Source: DATBRC01 sp036560485 (GTDB lineage: Bacteria > Pseudomonadota > Gammaproteobacteria > Burkholderiales > Burkholderiaceae_D). From it: DNA of 23,728 nucleotides. The notes under the pieces are model-generated. The model was given only the letters and a program-made list of their open reading frames with translations. It was not told the origin of the DNA and ran no database searches. Position 1 is the stretch's first letter, and every line of letters starts with the position of its first letter. This document shows positions 7,701 to 14,816 of the stretch, in pieces. The DNA is taken from contig DATBRC010000039.1 in the NCBI GenBank assembly GCA_036560485.1, forward strand, positions 1-23,728. The letters are read 5' to 3'. A program made the position numbers and the translations under genes.

Positions 7701-9344
7701 ATGCAATGGCAAACCCATCAAGTGACCAACCAGGTTCCCGACCTGCACGACTACAATATTTTCACTACTGATGTTGCATTGGCTGAAGGTATCCGGCGTG
7801 AACAGGCTGGTTGGCATGAGACAGACCTGACGCGTTTCGGTGCAGAACTGGGCAGCAAAGAAGTATTGCATTTGGGTGAATTGGCGAATCGTCATTTGCC
7901 TGAATTGGCTACCCATGATCGTTTTGGAAATCGGATTGATTACATTGAGTTTCATCAAAGCTGGCATGACTTGTTGCGCCTTCTTCGGCGTGAGAGTTTA
8001 CATGCATTGCCGTGGATGCAGCCGAAACCCGGCGCACATGTTGCACGCGCTGCCGGCTATTTTTTGCAATCGCAAGTCGAAGCCGGATCGCTCTGCCCTA
8101 CTACGATGACTTTCGCGTCCATCCCGGTTTTACGGAATGAGCCGAAACTCTTTTCTTCATTGAAAGAAAAATTATTTTCGCGTGAACATGACCCACGCGA
8201 TTTGCCGATTGAACAAAAAAAATCGATTTTGCTCGGCATGGGCATGACGGAAAAACAAGGTGGTTCCGATGTGCGAACCAACAGCACCGTAGCGCGTCCG
8301 TTGGATGGCACAGGACGCGGCGCTGAATATGTTTTAACGGGACATAAATGGTTTTTCTCCGCGCCGATGTGCGATGCGCATTTAGTGCTGGCGCGAACCG
8401 ATGCCGGTCTCTGCTGCTTCTTTATTCCGCGTTGGCGCCCTGATGGCAGCAAGAACGCCGTGTTGGTGCAACGCCTGAAAGACAAATTAGGCAACCGCTC
8501 CAACTCCAGCAGCGAAGTGGAATTTCAAGATGCATACGGCATCATGGTGGGAGAAGAAGGCCGCGGCATTCCTACTATCATCGAAATGGCAAACCATACT
8601 CGTCTGGATTGCGTGATCGGCAGTGCCGGTTTGATGCGCCACGCATTCGTGCAAGCAGCACATCATGCGCGGCATCGAAGTGCTTTCGGACGACATTTAG
8701 AAGAACAACCGTTAATGCGTAATGTGTTATCCGATCTCGCATTGGAAAGCGAAGCAGCCACCTTATTGATGCTGCGCCTGGCACGCGCTTTTGAATCACC
8801 AAACGATCTGCTAGAACGTGCATGGCGTCGCATCGTCACACCTGCCGCCAAGTTCTGGATCTGCAAACGCGCAATCGAATTTACCGGTGAATGCATGGAG
8901 GTATGGGGCGGCAACGGCTACGTCGAAACTGCACCGATGGCACGCATGTACCGCGAAGCACCAGTCAATTCAATTTGGGAAGGTTCGGGCAATGTGATGT
9001 GCCTCGATGTGTTGCGTGCAGTTGAAAAAGAGATGGATGGTTTTTTATTGCTGTTGGATCAGCTGAAAAAAATTGCCACTACTCACACCGATTTGCAGCA
9101 ATTGATAACTGCTTTGCAAAACGATTTGATTACGCCGCCTGATCAACGAGAAATGCTGGCACGTCGTTTTGCGCAACGACTCGTGTTAGCAGCGCAGGGA
9201 GCATTAATGCTGCAACATGCACCGGCAGCAATTGCAGATGCGTTCATTACCAGTCGTATCGATGCGGAATGCGGCCGTGTGTATGGAACGTTATCAACGT
9301 CGAATCTGCAGCAAGACATCCTGGACCGTGCGTGGCCAATATAG
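7701..9344 (+). CDS. aidB: AidB-like acyl-CoA dehydrogenase
   Basis: A 547-residue FAD-dependent protein of the acyl-CoA dehydrogenase superfamily, AidB branch. The N-terminus THQVTNQVPDLHDYN, GMGMTEKQGGSDV near 179-191, RLKDKLGNRSNSSSEVEF near 258-275 and VWGGNGYVE at 401-409 are hallmarks of AidB, and the length is close to E. coli AidB. AidB is induced by alkylating agents and binds DNA; many homologues are instead ordinary acyl-CoA dehydrogenases, so the physiological role here is open. The start is ATG 7701, preceded by AAGGAG at 7 nt; a GTG ten codons earlier lacks a good site. It is a single gene behind a palindromic operator candidate. Confidence 0.9.
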   Translation: MQWQTHQVTNQVPDLHDYNIFTTDVALAEGIRREQAGWHETDLTRFGAELGSKEVLHLGELANRHLPELATHDRFGNRIDYIEFHQSWHDLLRLLRRESLHALPWMQPKPGAHVARAAGYFLQSQVEAGSLCPTTMTFASIPVLRNEPKLFSSLKEKLFSREHDPRDLPIEQKKSILLGMGMTEKQGGSDVRTNSTVARPLDGTGRGAEYVLTGHKWFFSAPMCDAHLVLARTDAGLCCFFIPRWRPDGSKNAVLVQRLKDKLGNRSNSSSEVEFQDAYGIMVGEEGRGIPTIIEMANHTRLDCVIGSAGLMRHAFVQAAHHARHRSAFGRHLEEQPLMRNVLSDLALESEAATLLMLRLARAFESPNDLLERAWRRIVTPAAKFWICKRAIEFTGECMEVWGGNGYVETAPMARMYREAPVNSIWEGSGNVMCLDVLRAVEKEMDGFLLLLDQLKKIATTHTDLQQLITALQNDLITPPDQREMLARRFAQRLVLAAQGALMLQHAPAAIADAFITSRIDAECGRVYGTLSTSNLQQDILDRAWPI

Positions 9345-9387
9345 ATTGGCGGGCAAGACAAAACCATATTGGAGAGAAGAGCGAAAA

Positions 9388-9483
9388 GGCGAGCCTGGTC
9401 TGCGGCACTTGTGGGATATGGCTGTGGCTGCTTCGTTCCCGACCTGACCAGATTGACCATGCCACAATGCGCAGGGGCCCGCC
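9388..9483 (-). ncRNA. ffs: Signal recognition particle RNA (4.5S RNA)
   Basis: The minus strand carries the SRP RNA core: GGTCAGGTCGGGAACGAAGC followed by AGCCA. Compared with the E. coli core, the pair closing the GGAA tetraloop is swapped from C-G to G-C, a compensating change that keeps the fold. The flanks pair as expected: GGCGGGCC at the 5' end with GGCTCGCC at the 3' end, and TGCG/CATTGTGG with CCACAAGTG/CGCA. A TTTT run follows the 3' stem. The RNA binds Ffh and targets nascent membrane proteins. It lies 63 bp downstream of ubiD on the same strand, convergent with the aidB-like gene. Ends are estimated from the pairing. Confidence 0.92.
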
Positions 9484-9490
9484 GACACGA

Positions 9491-9496
9491 ATTCTA
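9491..9496 (-). promoter_or_regulatory. Extended -10 promoter of ffs
   Basis: On the minus strand TGGTAGAAT fits an extended -10 (TGnTAnAAT) and ends 7 nt before the first pairing base of the SRP RNA. No clear -35 is seen at 17 nt; that position falls in the inverted repeat at 9499-9523. Confidence 0.5.
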
Positions 9497-9498
9497 CC

Positions 9499-9523
9499 AG
9501 CAAAGCATGCTGCCTGCTTTGCT
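9499..9523. repeat. Perfect 9-bp inverted repeat between ubiD and ffs
   Basis: AGCAAAGCA, 7-nt loop, TGCTTTGCT. It could be the 3' hairpin of the ubiD transcript, although no T-run follows on either strand, or a protein site, since it covers the spacer and -35 position of the ffs promoter. Confidence 0.45.
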
Positions 9524-9546
9524 ATCGACTCGAATCACAGTCCGAA

Positions 9547-11031
9547 TCACAGCCCCAGTTCTTGCCAGATGCCATCGACCTTGCGCTTCACTTCATCTGT
9601 CATTGAAATTGTACGTCCCCACTCGCGATTGGTTTCCCCGGGCCATTTATTGGTTGCATCGATTCCCATTTTGCTGCCAAGCCCACTCACCGGCGATGCG
9701 AAGTCTAGGTAATCGATCGGCGTGTTATCCACCAGCATGGTGTCGCGTGTTGGATCGACACGCGTCGTGATCGCCCAGATCACTTCTTTCCAATCGCGAA
9801 TATTCACGTCTTCATCGACGATGACAATGAACTTGGTATACATAAACTGGCGCAAGAAACTCCACACGCCGAACATCACACGCTTCGCATGGCCTGGGTA
9901 TGATTTCTTCATCTGTACAACCGCCATCCGATAGCTGCAACCCTCAGGCGGCAAATAAAAATCGGTGATTTCAGAAAACTGCTTTTGCAAAAGCGGAATA
10001 AACACTTCGTTCAATGCGACACCCAAGACTGCAGGTTCATCAGGCGGCTTGCCGGTGTAAGTCGAGTGATAAATCGGGTCGCGCCGCATCGTGATGCGGT
10101 CAATCGTAAAAACCGGGAATTGATCCTGCTCGTTGTAATAGCCTGTGTGATCGCCAAACGGCCCTTCCAGCGCATGCTCATAACCACTGGGATGGGAAGC
10201 ATCCGGATAGATATGCCCTTCCAATACAATCTCAGCGGAAGCTGGCACGCGCAACTCGCTACCCATCGCCTTGACCAGCTCAGTCCGGCTTCCTCGCAAT
10301 AGCCCGGCAAACTGATATTCCGACAAACTATCTGGTACAGGCGTTACTGCTCCTAATATAGTTGCGGGGTCAGCGCCCAGAGCAACCGCGATTGGATAAG
10401 GCTGTCCGGGATTGGCTATACAGTGTTCTCTAAAATCCAAAGCCCCGCCCCGCTGAGCAAGCCAGCGCATGATGACTTTATTGCGACTGAGCACTTGCTG
10501 ACGATAGATACCTAGATTCTGTCGCTTCTTGTTAGGTCCTTTAGTTATAACCAAGCCCCATGTAATAAGAGGAGCGATATCGCCCGGCCAGCAATGTTGA
10601 ATCGGCAAACGTGCCAAATCGACATCATTACCTTCCCATACTATGTCCTGACAATGCGCCGATCGCAGTTCCTTGGGCGCCATGTCCCATAGTGACTTAA
10701 CAAGTGATCCAAGGCCCAATACATCCTTGAAACCTTTAGGTGGTTCAGGCTCTTTCAGCATTGCCAGTACATGTCCGATATTGCGCAGCTCACTTACATC
10801 TTCTGCCCCCATACCCAATGCAACCCGGCGTGGGGTGCCGAATAAATTGCCCAAGACCGGTATGGAATGTGAGGTGGGCTTGTCGAAAATCAAAGCAGGT
10901 CCGCCAACTCGTAAAGTACGATCACATATCTCTGTCATCTCCAGATAAGGAGAAACAGGAATAGCGATGTGCTTGAGTTCCTCCATTTGTTTCAATTTGG
11001 AAATAAAATCGCGTAAGTCAGAATATTTCAT
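9547..11031 (-). CDS. ubiD: UbiD-family decarboxylase (ubiquinone biosynthesis)
   Basis: A 494-residue 4-hydroxy-3-polyprenylbenzoate decarboxylase, dependent on prenylated FMN supplied by UbiX, acting in ubiquinone synthesis. Family blocks are clear: NLGIYRQQVL (172-181), GALGADPATILGAVTP-type strand near 219-231, SEYQFAGLLRGSRTE (237-251), LEGPFGDHTGYYNEQD (288-303) and a C-terminal PIDYLDFASPVSGLGSKMG close to that of E. coli. Asn172 and the glutamates of the SEYQ and LEGP blocks are kept. At 193 the residue is Gln (RWLAQRGGAL) where a His is expected. The start is ATG with a weak ribosome-binding site. An AT-rich gap precedes it; ffs follows. No ubiX is in the window. Confidence 0.95.
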   Translation of the reverse strand: MKYSDLRDFISKLKQMEELKHIAIPVSPYLEMTEICDRTLRVGGPALIFDKPTSHSIPVLGNLFGTPRRVALGMGAEDVSELRNIGHVLAMLKEPEPPKGFKDVLGLGSLVKSLWDMAPKELRSAHCQDIVWEGNDVDLARLPIQHCWPGDIAPLITWGLVITKGPNKKRQNLGIYRQQVLSRNKVIMRWLAQRGGALDFREHCIANPGQPYPIAVALGADPATILGAVTPVPDSLSEYQFAGLLRGSRTELVKAMGSELRVPASAEIVLEGHIYPDASHPSGYEHALEGPFGDHTGYYNEQDQFPVFTIDRITMRRDPIYHSTYTGKPPDEPAVLGVALNEVFIPLLQKQFSEITDFYLPPEGCSYRMAVVQMKKSYPGHAKRVMFGVWSFLRQFMYTKFIVIVDEDVNIRDWKEVIWAITTRVDPTRDTMLVDNTPIDYLDFASPVSGLGSKMGIDATNKWPGETNREWGRTISMTDEVKRKVDGIWQELGL

Positions 11032-11160
11032 GATTTTTCACAATATTTGATATTGAACTTTATTATTTAATCAACTATAGCAAGTCTTTGATTTTATTGA
11101 ATTTTGTTGCATTGCAGCGTAAAAAATCATACTTAAAAGTAATAGCTTCTCATTTTTATA
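11032..11160. other. AT-rich gap between ubiD and the lytic transglycosylase promoter
   Basis: This is the first part of a 478-bp stretch without a recognised gene. It is strongly AT-rich, carries no convincing reading frame, and must hold the ubiD promoter on the minus strand; no clear -35/-10 pair was fixed. The rest of the stretch is covered by the promoter and leader entries. Confidence 0.5.
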
Positions 11161-11163
11161 GTG

Positions 11164-11192
11164 TTGACTGGGTATAAACAGCCCCCTACAAT
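11164..11192 (+). promoter_or_regulatory. Near-consensus sigma-70 promoter
   Basis: TTGACT (11164-11169), a spacer of exactly 17 bp, and TACAAT (11187-11192): five of six consensus bases in each box. Transcription should start near 11199, leaving about 310 nt before the lytic transglycosylase start codon. Confidence 0.75.
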
Positions 11193-11198
11193 TCGAAT

Positions 11199-11509
11199 CA
11201 CTTGAGGAGGAAAGCAGCATTCAGATGGTTCGAATGGTATGCATATAGGCCAAATCAATTCACGGGGTTCGGGGCCCCACATGACATTTTAAGGAGTGTT
11301 TTCAAAAGGCGTCTGCCTATCCCCGAAAAAAGTTGTTTGCCACTGACACCGTGCCACGAGGCAGCAGTCAGCTAAGAGCCAACAACTCCGAAGTCTGCCA
11401 TACGCACCTTGCGATAGCAGACTGTGTTTCTGATTAACGACATAGACGAGTATCTACCAAGATCCGCTTGGGGAGAGTTCGTGTGTGCCGCGACGATTCA
11501 GGAGTAATT
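11199..11509 (+). promoter_or_regulatory. Long structured 5' leader of the lytic transglycosylase gene
   Basis: Two strong foldings are visible. The first nests three stems: AGTTGTT (11331-11337) with AACAACT (11381-11387), CTGAC (11343) with GTCAG (11367), and TGCC (11352) with GGCA (11360) around an ACGA loop. The second pairs AGTCTGC (11392-11398) with GCAGACT (11417-11423) and, inside, CGCA with TGCG. Near the 5' end GAGGAGG is followed by a tiny open frame (ATG 11224, MVRMVCI). No T-run follows the hairpins, so this looks like a leader and not a separate terminated RNA. It does not match any riboswitch or 6S/tmRNA/RNase P pattern I recognise. Confidence 0.45.
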
Positions 11510-12388
11510 ATGTTTAATCGATTTATCAAGGCGATAGCTGGTTTTGCCAAAGGAAAATTGAACCAATACGCAGCGCCGATGGCGTTTTTCCGGGATATGG
11601 TGAACGGTTTTCTGACAACAGCTCATCACGCCGTGATGATTACAGGTGTAGCTGCCATTACAGTATTGAGCATCATGTATTTCAAGCCAGACTTTACCAA
11701 TGACTTGAAGGCGTTTTTACCCTTTACCTCGGCGATAGCAGAAGACGACTCTGCGCCTGCTTTACCCCACATGGTCAATTTGATGGATGTACCAGCAAAA
11801 CCGCTTGCATTGGCAGATACCTTCAATACAGCACTGCTGGCCAATAATACGGAATCCAAATCGGCAAGGCTTTCGCATCAGCAGCAATTGCTTGTGAGTG
11901 ACTGGATATCCAAACGCTATCACGTGGCTGGAGATGCGACTTATATGCTGGTTTCCGCCACCTATCAAACGGCAGATGAAATTAAACTGGATCCGTTATT
12001 GATTCTGGCAGTGATGGCAATTGAATCAGGCTTCAATCCATTTGCAGAAAGTCCGGTAGGTGCGCAAGGCTTGATGCAAGTCATGTCCAAACTGCATCAC
12101 GAAAAATTTGAAGACTTGGGTGGCGTCAAAGCCGCACTGAATCCTGTCGCCAATATCAAAGTAGGCTCGCTTATATTGAAGGACTATGTAACACGCGGCG
12201 GATCGGTTGAAGCTGGGCTAAAGCTCTATGTAGGAGCAGCAGATCTTGAAAACGACGCAGGCTATGGCGCCAAGGTATTGGCTGAATATCGCCGATTGAA
12301 AGAAGTCTCTCTTGGCAGGAAAGTGCCTATTATCACAACTACCAGTGCCAGCAAATCAGTTCCCAAGCCCGATGATGTTGATAGTTAG
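11510..12388 (+). CDS. Membrane-anchored lytic transglycosylase (SLT domain)
   Basis: A 292-residue protein with one membrane helix at about 41-58 (AVMITGVAAITVLSIMYF) after a 40-residue basic N-terminal part, a periplasmic linker, and a C-terminal SLT domain. The catalytic Glu is Glu172 in AIESGFNP, followed by GAQGLMQVM (182-190), AALNPVANIKVGSLIL and LKLYVGAA. It should cleave peptidoglycan to 1,6-anhydromuropeptides. The usual ALxAYNxG motif is replaced by LKLYVGAA, a variation on the family. The start is ATG 11510 with AGGAG 5 nt upstream; an in-frame GTG at 11468 is unlikely. Its promoter and leader are described separately. Assignment to a named Mlt class is not possible. Confidence 0.88.
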   Translation: MFNRFIKAIAGFAKGKLNQYAAPMAFFRDMVNGFLTTAHHAVMITGVAAITVLSIMYFKPDFTNDLKAFLPFTSAIAEDDSAPALPHMVNLMDVPAKPLALADTFNTALLANNTESKSARLSHQQQLLVSDWISKRYHVAGDATYMLVSATYQTADEIKLDPLLILAVMAIESGFNPFAESPVGAQGLMQVMSKLHHEKFEDLGGVKAALNPVANIKVGSLILKDYVTRGGSVEAGLKLYVGAADLENDAGYGAKVLAEYRRLKEVSLGRKVPIITTTSASKSVPKPDDVDS

Positions 12389-12441
12389 AACGATCAATCC
12401 AAAACAATTCATCCCTCTGAAGAAAAATCCCTTTCAAGCAA

Positions 12442-12479
12442 CTAGCATTTTTTACAAAGGGCAATCGCCCTTTGCTAGC
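12442..12479. terminator. Hairpin between convergent genes, terminator candidate
   Basis: CAAAGGGC, AATC, GCCCTTTG forms a perfect 8-bp stem at 12455-12474, with outer CTAGC/GCTAG able to pair as well. It lies between the lytic transglycosylase and the oppositely oriented aminotransferase. A TTTTTT run precedes the stem on the plus strand and none follows on either strand, so it is not a standard intrinsic terminator. Confidence 0.35.
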
Positions 12480-12524
12480 GGGGCTATAAAACACTCCGCA
12501 ATTGATGATTGCAGTTCAAAAGCA

Positions 12525-13688
12525 CTAAGAAAAATATCCAGTCAATCTTGAAACCGCTTCCTTGAGATTGCCCATTGAAGTAGCATAAGACACGCGAATG
12601 TATTGCCGCGCCGTGTAAGTGCCAAAATCCAGTCCTGGCACCAATACCACGCCGGCACGATTCAACATATCAATCGTCAGTCGATCAGCATCGTCAGACA
12701 ATGCTGTGCAATCAGCGTATACATAAAAAGCACCATCAGGCATCACCGGCACTTTAAATCCAAGCGACTTCAGTGCAGGGACAATGTAATCACGCCGCCG
12801 CCTGAATTCTTCTTTGCGCGCTTCATAAATAGCAATTGAGTCCGGCGCAAAGCAAGCCACACCAGCGTATTGCGCGATGGTCGAGGCGCAAATAAAAAGG
12901 TTCTGCGCCAGCTTCTCGATCTGCGGCACCATCTGCTCCGGCACAACCAGCCAGCCAAGACGCCAGCCTGTCATATTGAAATATTTGGAAAAACTGTTGA
13001 TGACGATGATGTCGTCACCCAATGACAATGCAGAGAACGGCGGCGCATCGTAGGTCAAGCCCTGATAAATCTCATCGACAATCGCAAAGCCGTTTTTCTT
13101 GCGCACAGTCGCGACGATCTTGCGCAACTCATCTGATGCAATTGAAGTGCCGGTCGGATTGGACGGCGATGCCAATAACACGCCACGCGTCACAGATGAC
13201 CAGTGTTCACTCACCATCGCATCCGATAATTGAAAGCGATGCTCCGGCCCGCTCGGAATCATTTTGGCTTGTCCATCGAATGCAGCAACAAAATGCCGAT
13301 TGCATGGATAAGACGGATCGGGCATCAGAACTTCCGCGCCTTTTTCAACCAATGCAGCACAAGCCAGCAATAGCGCACCTGATGCACCGGCCGTGACAAT
13401 GATGCGAGACGGTGCGATGTCCAACCCATAAACGCGATGGTAATGCGCAGAAATTGCCTCGCGCAACGCGGGCAAACCCATGGCCGACGTGTATTGCATC
13501 TTTCCGTCTGCCATTGCGCGACTGGCTGCCTCGATTACCAGTGGAGCAGCGGTAAAGTCCGGCTCACCGATGCCCATGTGAATAATGCTGCGCCCTTGCT
13601 GCTCCAGTGCAGCCGCCATTTTGGCAAGTTCCATCACATGGAACGGCGCAATGTTATCGAGACGTGATGCGAAATGAGAGATGTCCAC
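12525..13688 (-). CDS. PLP-dependent class I aminotransferase
   Basis: A 387-residue fold-type I aminotransferase of the aspartate/aromatic aminotransferase superfamily. Visible parts are HMGIGEPDF near 37-45, the TAGASGALLLA cofactor-phosphate loop, DPSYPCNRHF, SPSNPTGT, DEIYQGLTYD and the Schiff-base Lys235 in SFSKYFNMTGWRLGW, with the C-terminal substrate arginine in QYIRVSYA. The amino donor and product cannot be deduced. The start codon is GTG with no clear ribosome-binding site, 27 nt after the nusB stop, so it may be the last gene of the rib-nusB transcript. Confidence 0.9.
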   Translation of the reverse strand: MDISHFASRLDNIAPFHVMELAKMAAALEQQGRSIIHMGIGEPDFTAAPLVIEAASRAMADGKMQYTSAMGLPALREAISAHYHRVYGLDIAPSRIIVTAGASGALLLACAALVEKGAEVLMPDPSYPCNRHFVAAFDGQAKMIPSGPEHRFQLSDAMVSEHWSSVTRGVLLASPSNPTGTSIASDELRKIVATVRKKNGFAIVDEIYQGLTYDAPPFSALSLGDDIIVINSFSKYFNMTGWRLGWLVVPEQMVPQIEKLAQNLFICASTIAQYAGVACFAPDSIAIYEARKEEFRRRRDYIVPALKSLGFKVPVMPDGAFYVYADCTALSDDADRLTIDMLNRAGVVLVPGLDFGTYTARQYIRVSYATSMGNLKEAVSRLTGYFS

Positions 13689-13715
13689 AGGGGCGCAATG
13701 GGAGAAACGAGTTGC

Positions 13716-14186
13716 TTATGTTTTTTTGGCGGAAGTCATCTCAACATCGCGTACTTTGACTGCCAGCTTGTCGAGGACGCCGTTGACATACTTGTGACCA
13801 TCGATACCACCAAACGATTTGGTTAATTCCACCGCTTCGTTGATAACGACTTTGTATGGAATCTCAATGTGATTCTTCAGCTCGAATGCGCCGATCAATA
13901 ATGCCGCGTGCTCGATCGGTGACAGCAATGCAATCGGCCGATCAATCAAAGGAGTCAATTCCGCACGCAATGCAACGGCGTCTTTGATCGTGCCATTCAA
14001 CAGCACATCAAAATGCTCAGCATCGGCCTTGTTAAAACCATGCGCTTCGCGAATGTGCGCCTCGATTGCGCCGACATCTTCGTTGTTCAACAGCCATTGG
14101 TACAGGCCCTGCAATGCAAATTCACGTGCGCGATGACGCGGCGTACGGTTTTTATTCGGATTGGCGTGCAGTTCTTTTTGGGTCAT
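13716..14186 (-). CDS. nusB: Transcription antitermination factor NusB
   Basis: A 156-residue helical RNA-binding protein that joins NusE (S10) on boxA to prevent premature termination in rRNA operons. The sequence shows RHRAREFALQGLYQWLL near the N-terminus, LLSPIEHAALLIGAFEL in the middle and the signature IPYKVVINEAVELTKSFGGIDGHKYVNGVLDKLA. The start is ATG 14186; an in-frame TTG three codons before is less likely. It follows ribH after about 100 nt, the usual ribH-nusB order. A hairpin (14203-14226) lies just upstream of the start codon. Confidence 0.97.
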   Translation of the reverse strand: MTQKELHANPNKNRTPRHRAREFALQGLYQWLLNNEDVGAIEAHIREAHGFNKADAEHFDVLLNGTIKDAVALRAELTPLIDRPIALLSPIEHAALLIGAFELKNHIEIPYKVVINEAVELTKSFGGIDGHKYVNGVLDKLAVKVRDVEMTSAKKT

Positions 14187-14202
14187 TTTATGCAAACACC
14201 GC

Positions 14203-14226
14203 TTGTCTTGCGTGAGCGCAGGACAA
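14203..14226 (-). promoter_or_regulatory. Hairpin in the ribH-nusB gap
   Basis: On the minus strand TTGTC-C-TGCG, loop CTCA, CGCA-A-GACAA: 9 pairs with one mismatch, ending 16 nt before the nusB start codon. T-rich stretches (TTTTTT twice) lie just upstream of it, after a weaker hairpin following ribH. It may be a partial terminator or a translational control element; neither is proven. Confidence 0.3.
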
Positions 14227-14287
14227 ACGAAAAAAGTTAAAAAACGGCTGTGTGACGCGCATCTTCATACGCCACATTTTCTCAAAG

Positions 14288-14773
14288 TTATTCTTCCATC
14301 GTTGCGTCTGCGAGTTCTTCCAGTGCCAAAGTCAGGTTCGCCATTTCGACTGCAACGCGCGCAGCATCAGCGCCCTTCTCTGCCATGCGCGCCTCTGCCT
14401 GCTCATCATTTTCCGTGGTCAGCACCGCATTGGCAATTGCAATCCCGTAGTCCAAACCGACTCGGGTAATGCCTGCTCCGGATTCATTCGATACCAATTC
14501 AAAATGATAAGTCTCACCGCGAATCACTGCACCGAGTGCGATAAGTGCATCAAACTGCTGGGTCTCGGCCAATTTCTTTAACGCTAATGGAATTTCCAAA
14601 GCGCCTGGCACGGTCACCATCAAAATGTCATCGTCAGCCACGCCCAAATGCTTGAGCTCGGCCAGACATGCCGACAACAATCCATGGCAAACATCTTCAT
14701 TGAAGCGTGCTTGCGCAATGCCGATGCGCAAACCTGCGCCGTCAAAATTCGAATCGTAAAATCCTACGGTCAT
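14288..14773 (-). CDS. ribH: 6,7-dimethyl-8-ribityllumazine synthase
   Basis: A 161-residue enzyme that condenses the ribityl-aminouracil intermediate with 3,4-dihydroxy-2-butanone 4-phosphate, the penultimate step of riboflavin synthesis. Family landmarks are IGIAQARFNEDVCHGLL, VPGALEIPLALKKLAET, ALGAVIRGETYHFELVSNES and GLDYGIAIANAVLTTEN; the His in TYHFE is the expected general acid/base. AAGGA lies 6 nt before the ATG. It follows ribBX after 43 nt and precedes nusB. Confidence 0.97.
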   Translation of the reverse strand: MTVGFYDSNFDGAGLRIGIAQARFNEDVCHGLLSACLAELKHLGVADDDILMVTVPGALEIPLALKKLAETQQFDALIALGAVIRGETYHFELVSNESGAGITRVGLDYGIAIANAVLTTENDEQAEARMAEKGADAARVAVEMANLTLALEELADATMEE

Positions 14774-14816
14774 GGCTTTCCTTTATGCGCTGTGCGCAAA
14801 ATTTATATCGCTGGGT

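Noticed and set aside
8213..8222. A8 run in the acyl-CoA dehydrogenase gene as another programmed slippage site
   Set aside because: There is no functional reason for a truncated product and no family precedent; it encodes ordinary Lys codons.
9143..9465. Reading frames antisense to the 3' end of the aidB-like gene and across ffs
   Set aside because: They overlap the AidB-like coding region and the SRP RNA and have no protein-like features.
11331..11387. Guanidine-II (mini-ykkC) riboswitch, because of the ACGA loop
   Set aside because: That class needs two similar hairpins with ACGR loops; only one is present and the downstream gene is not a transporter.
11282..11434. Plus-strand open frame through the leader (contains KKLFATDTVPRG)
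   Set aside because: It has no ATG/GTG start with a ribosome-binding site, and the strong RNA stems explain the stretch better.
12455..12474. Standard intrinsic terminator after the lytic transglycosylase gene
   Set aside because: The stem is perfect, but no T-run follows on either strand; it was kept only as a low-confidence hairpin.
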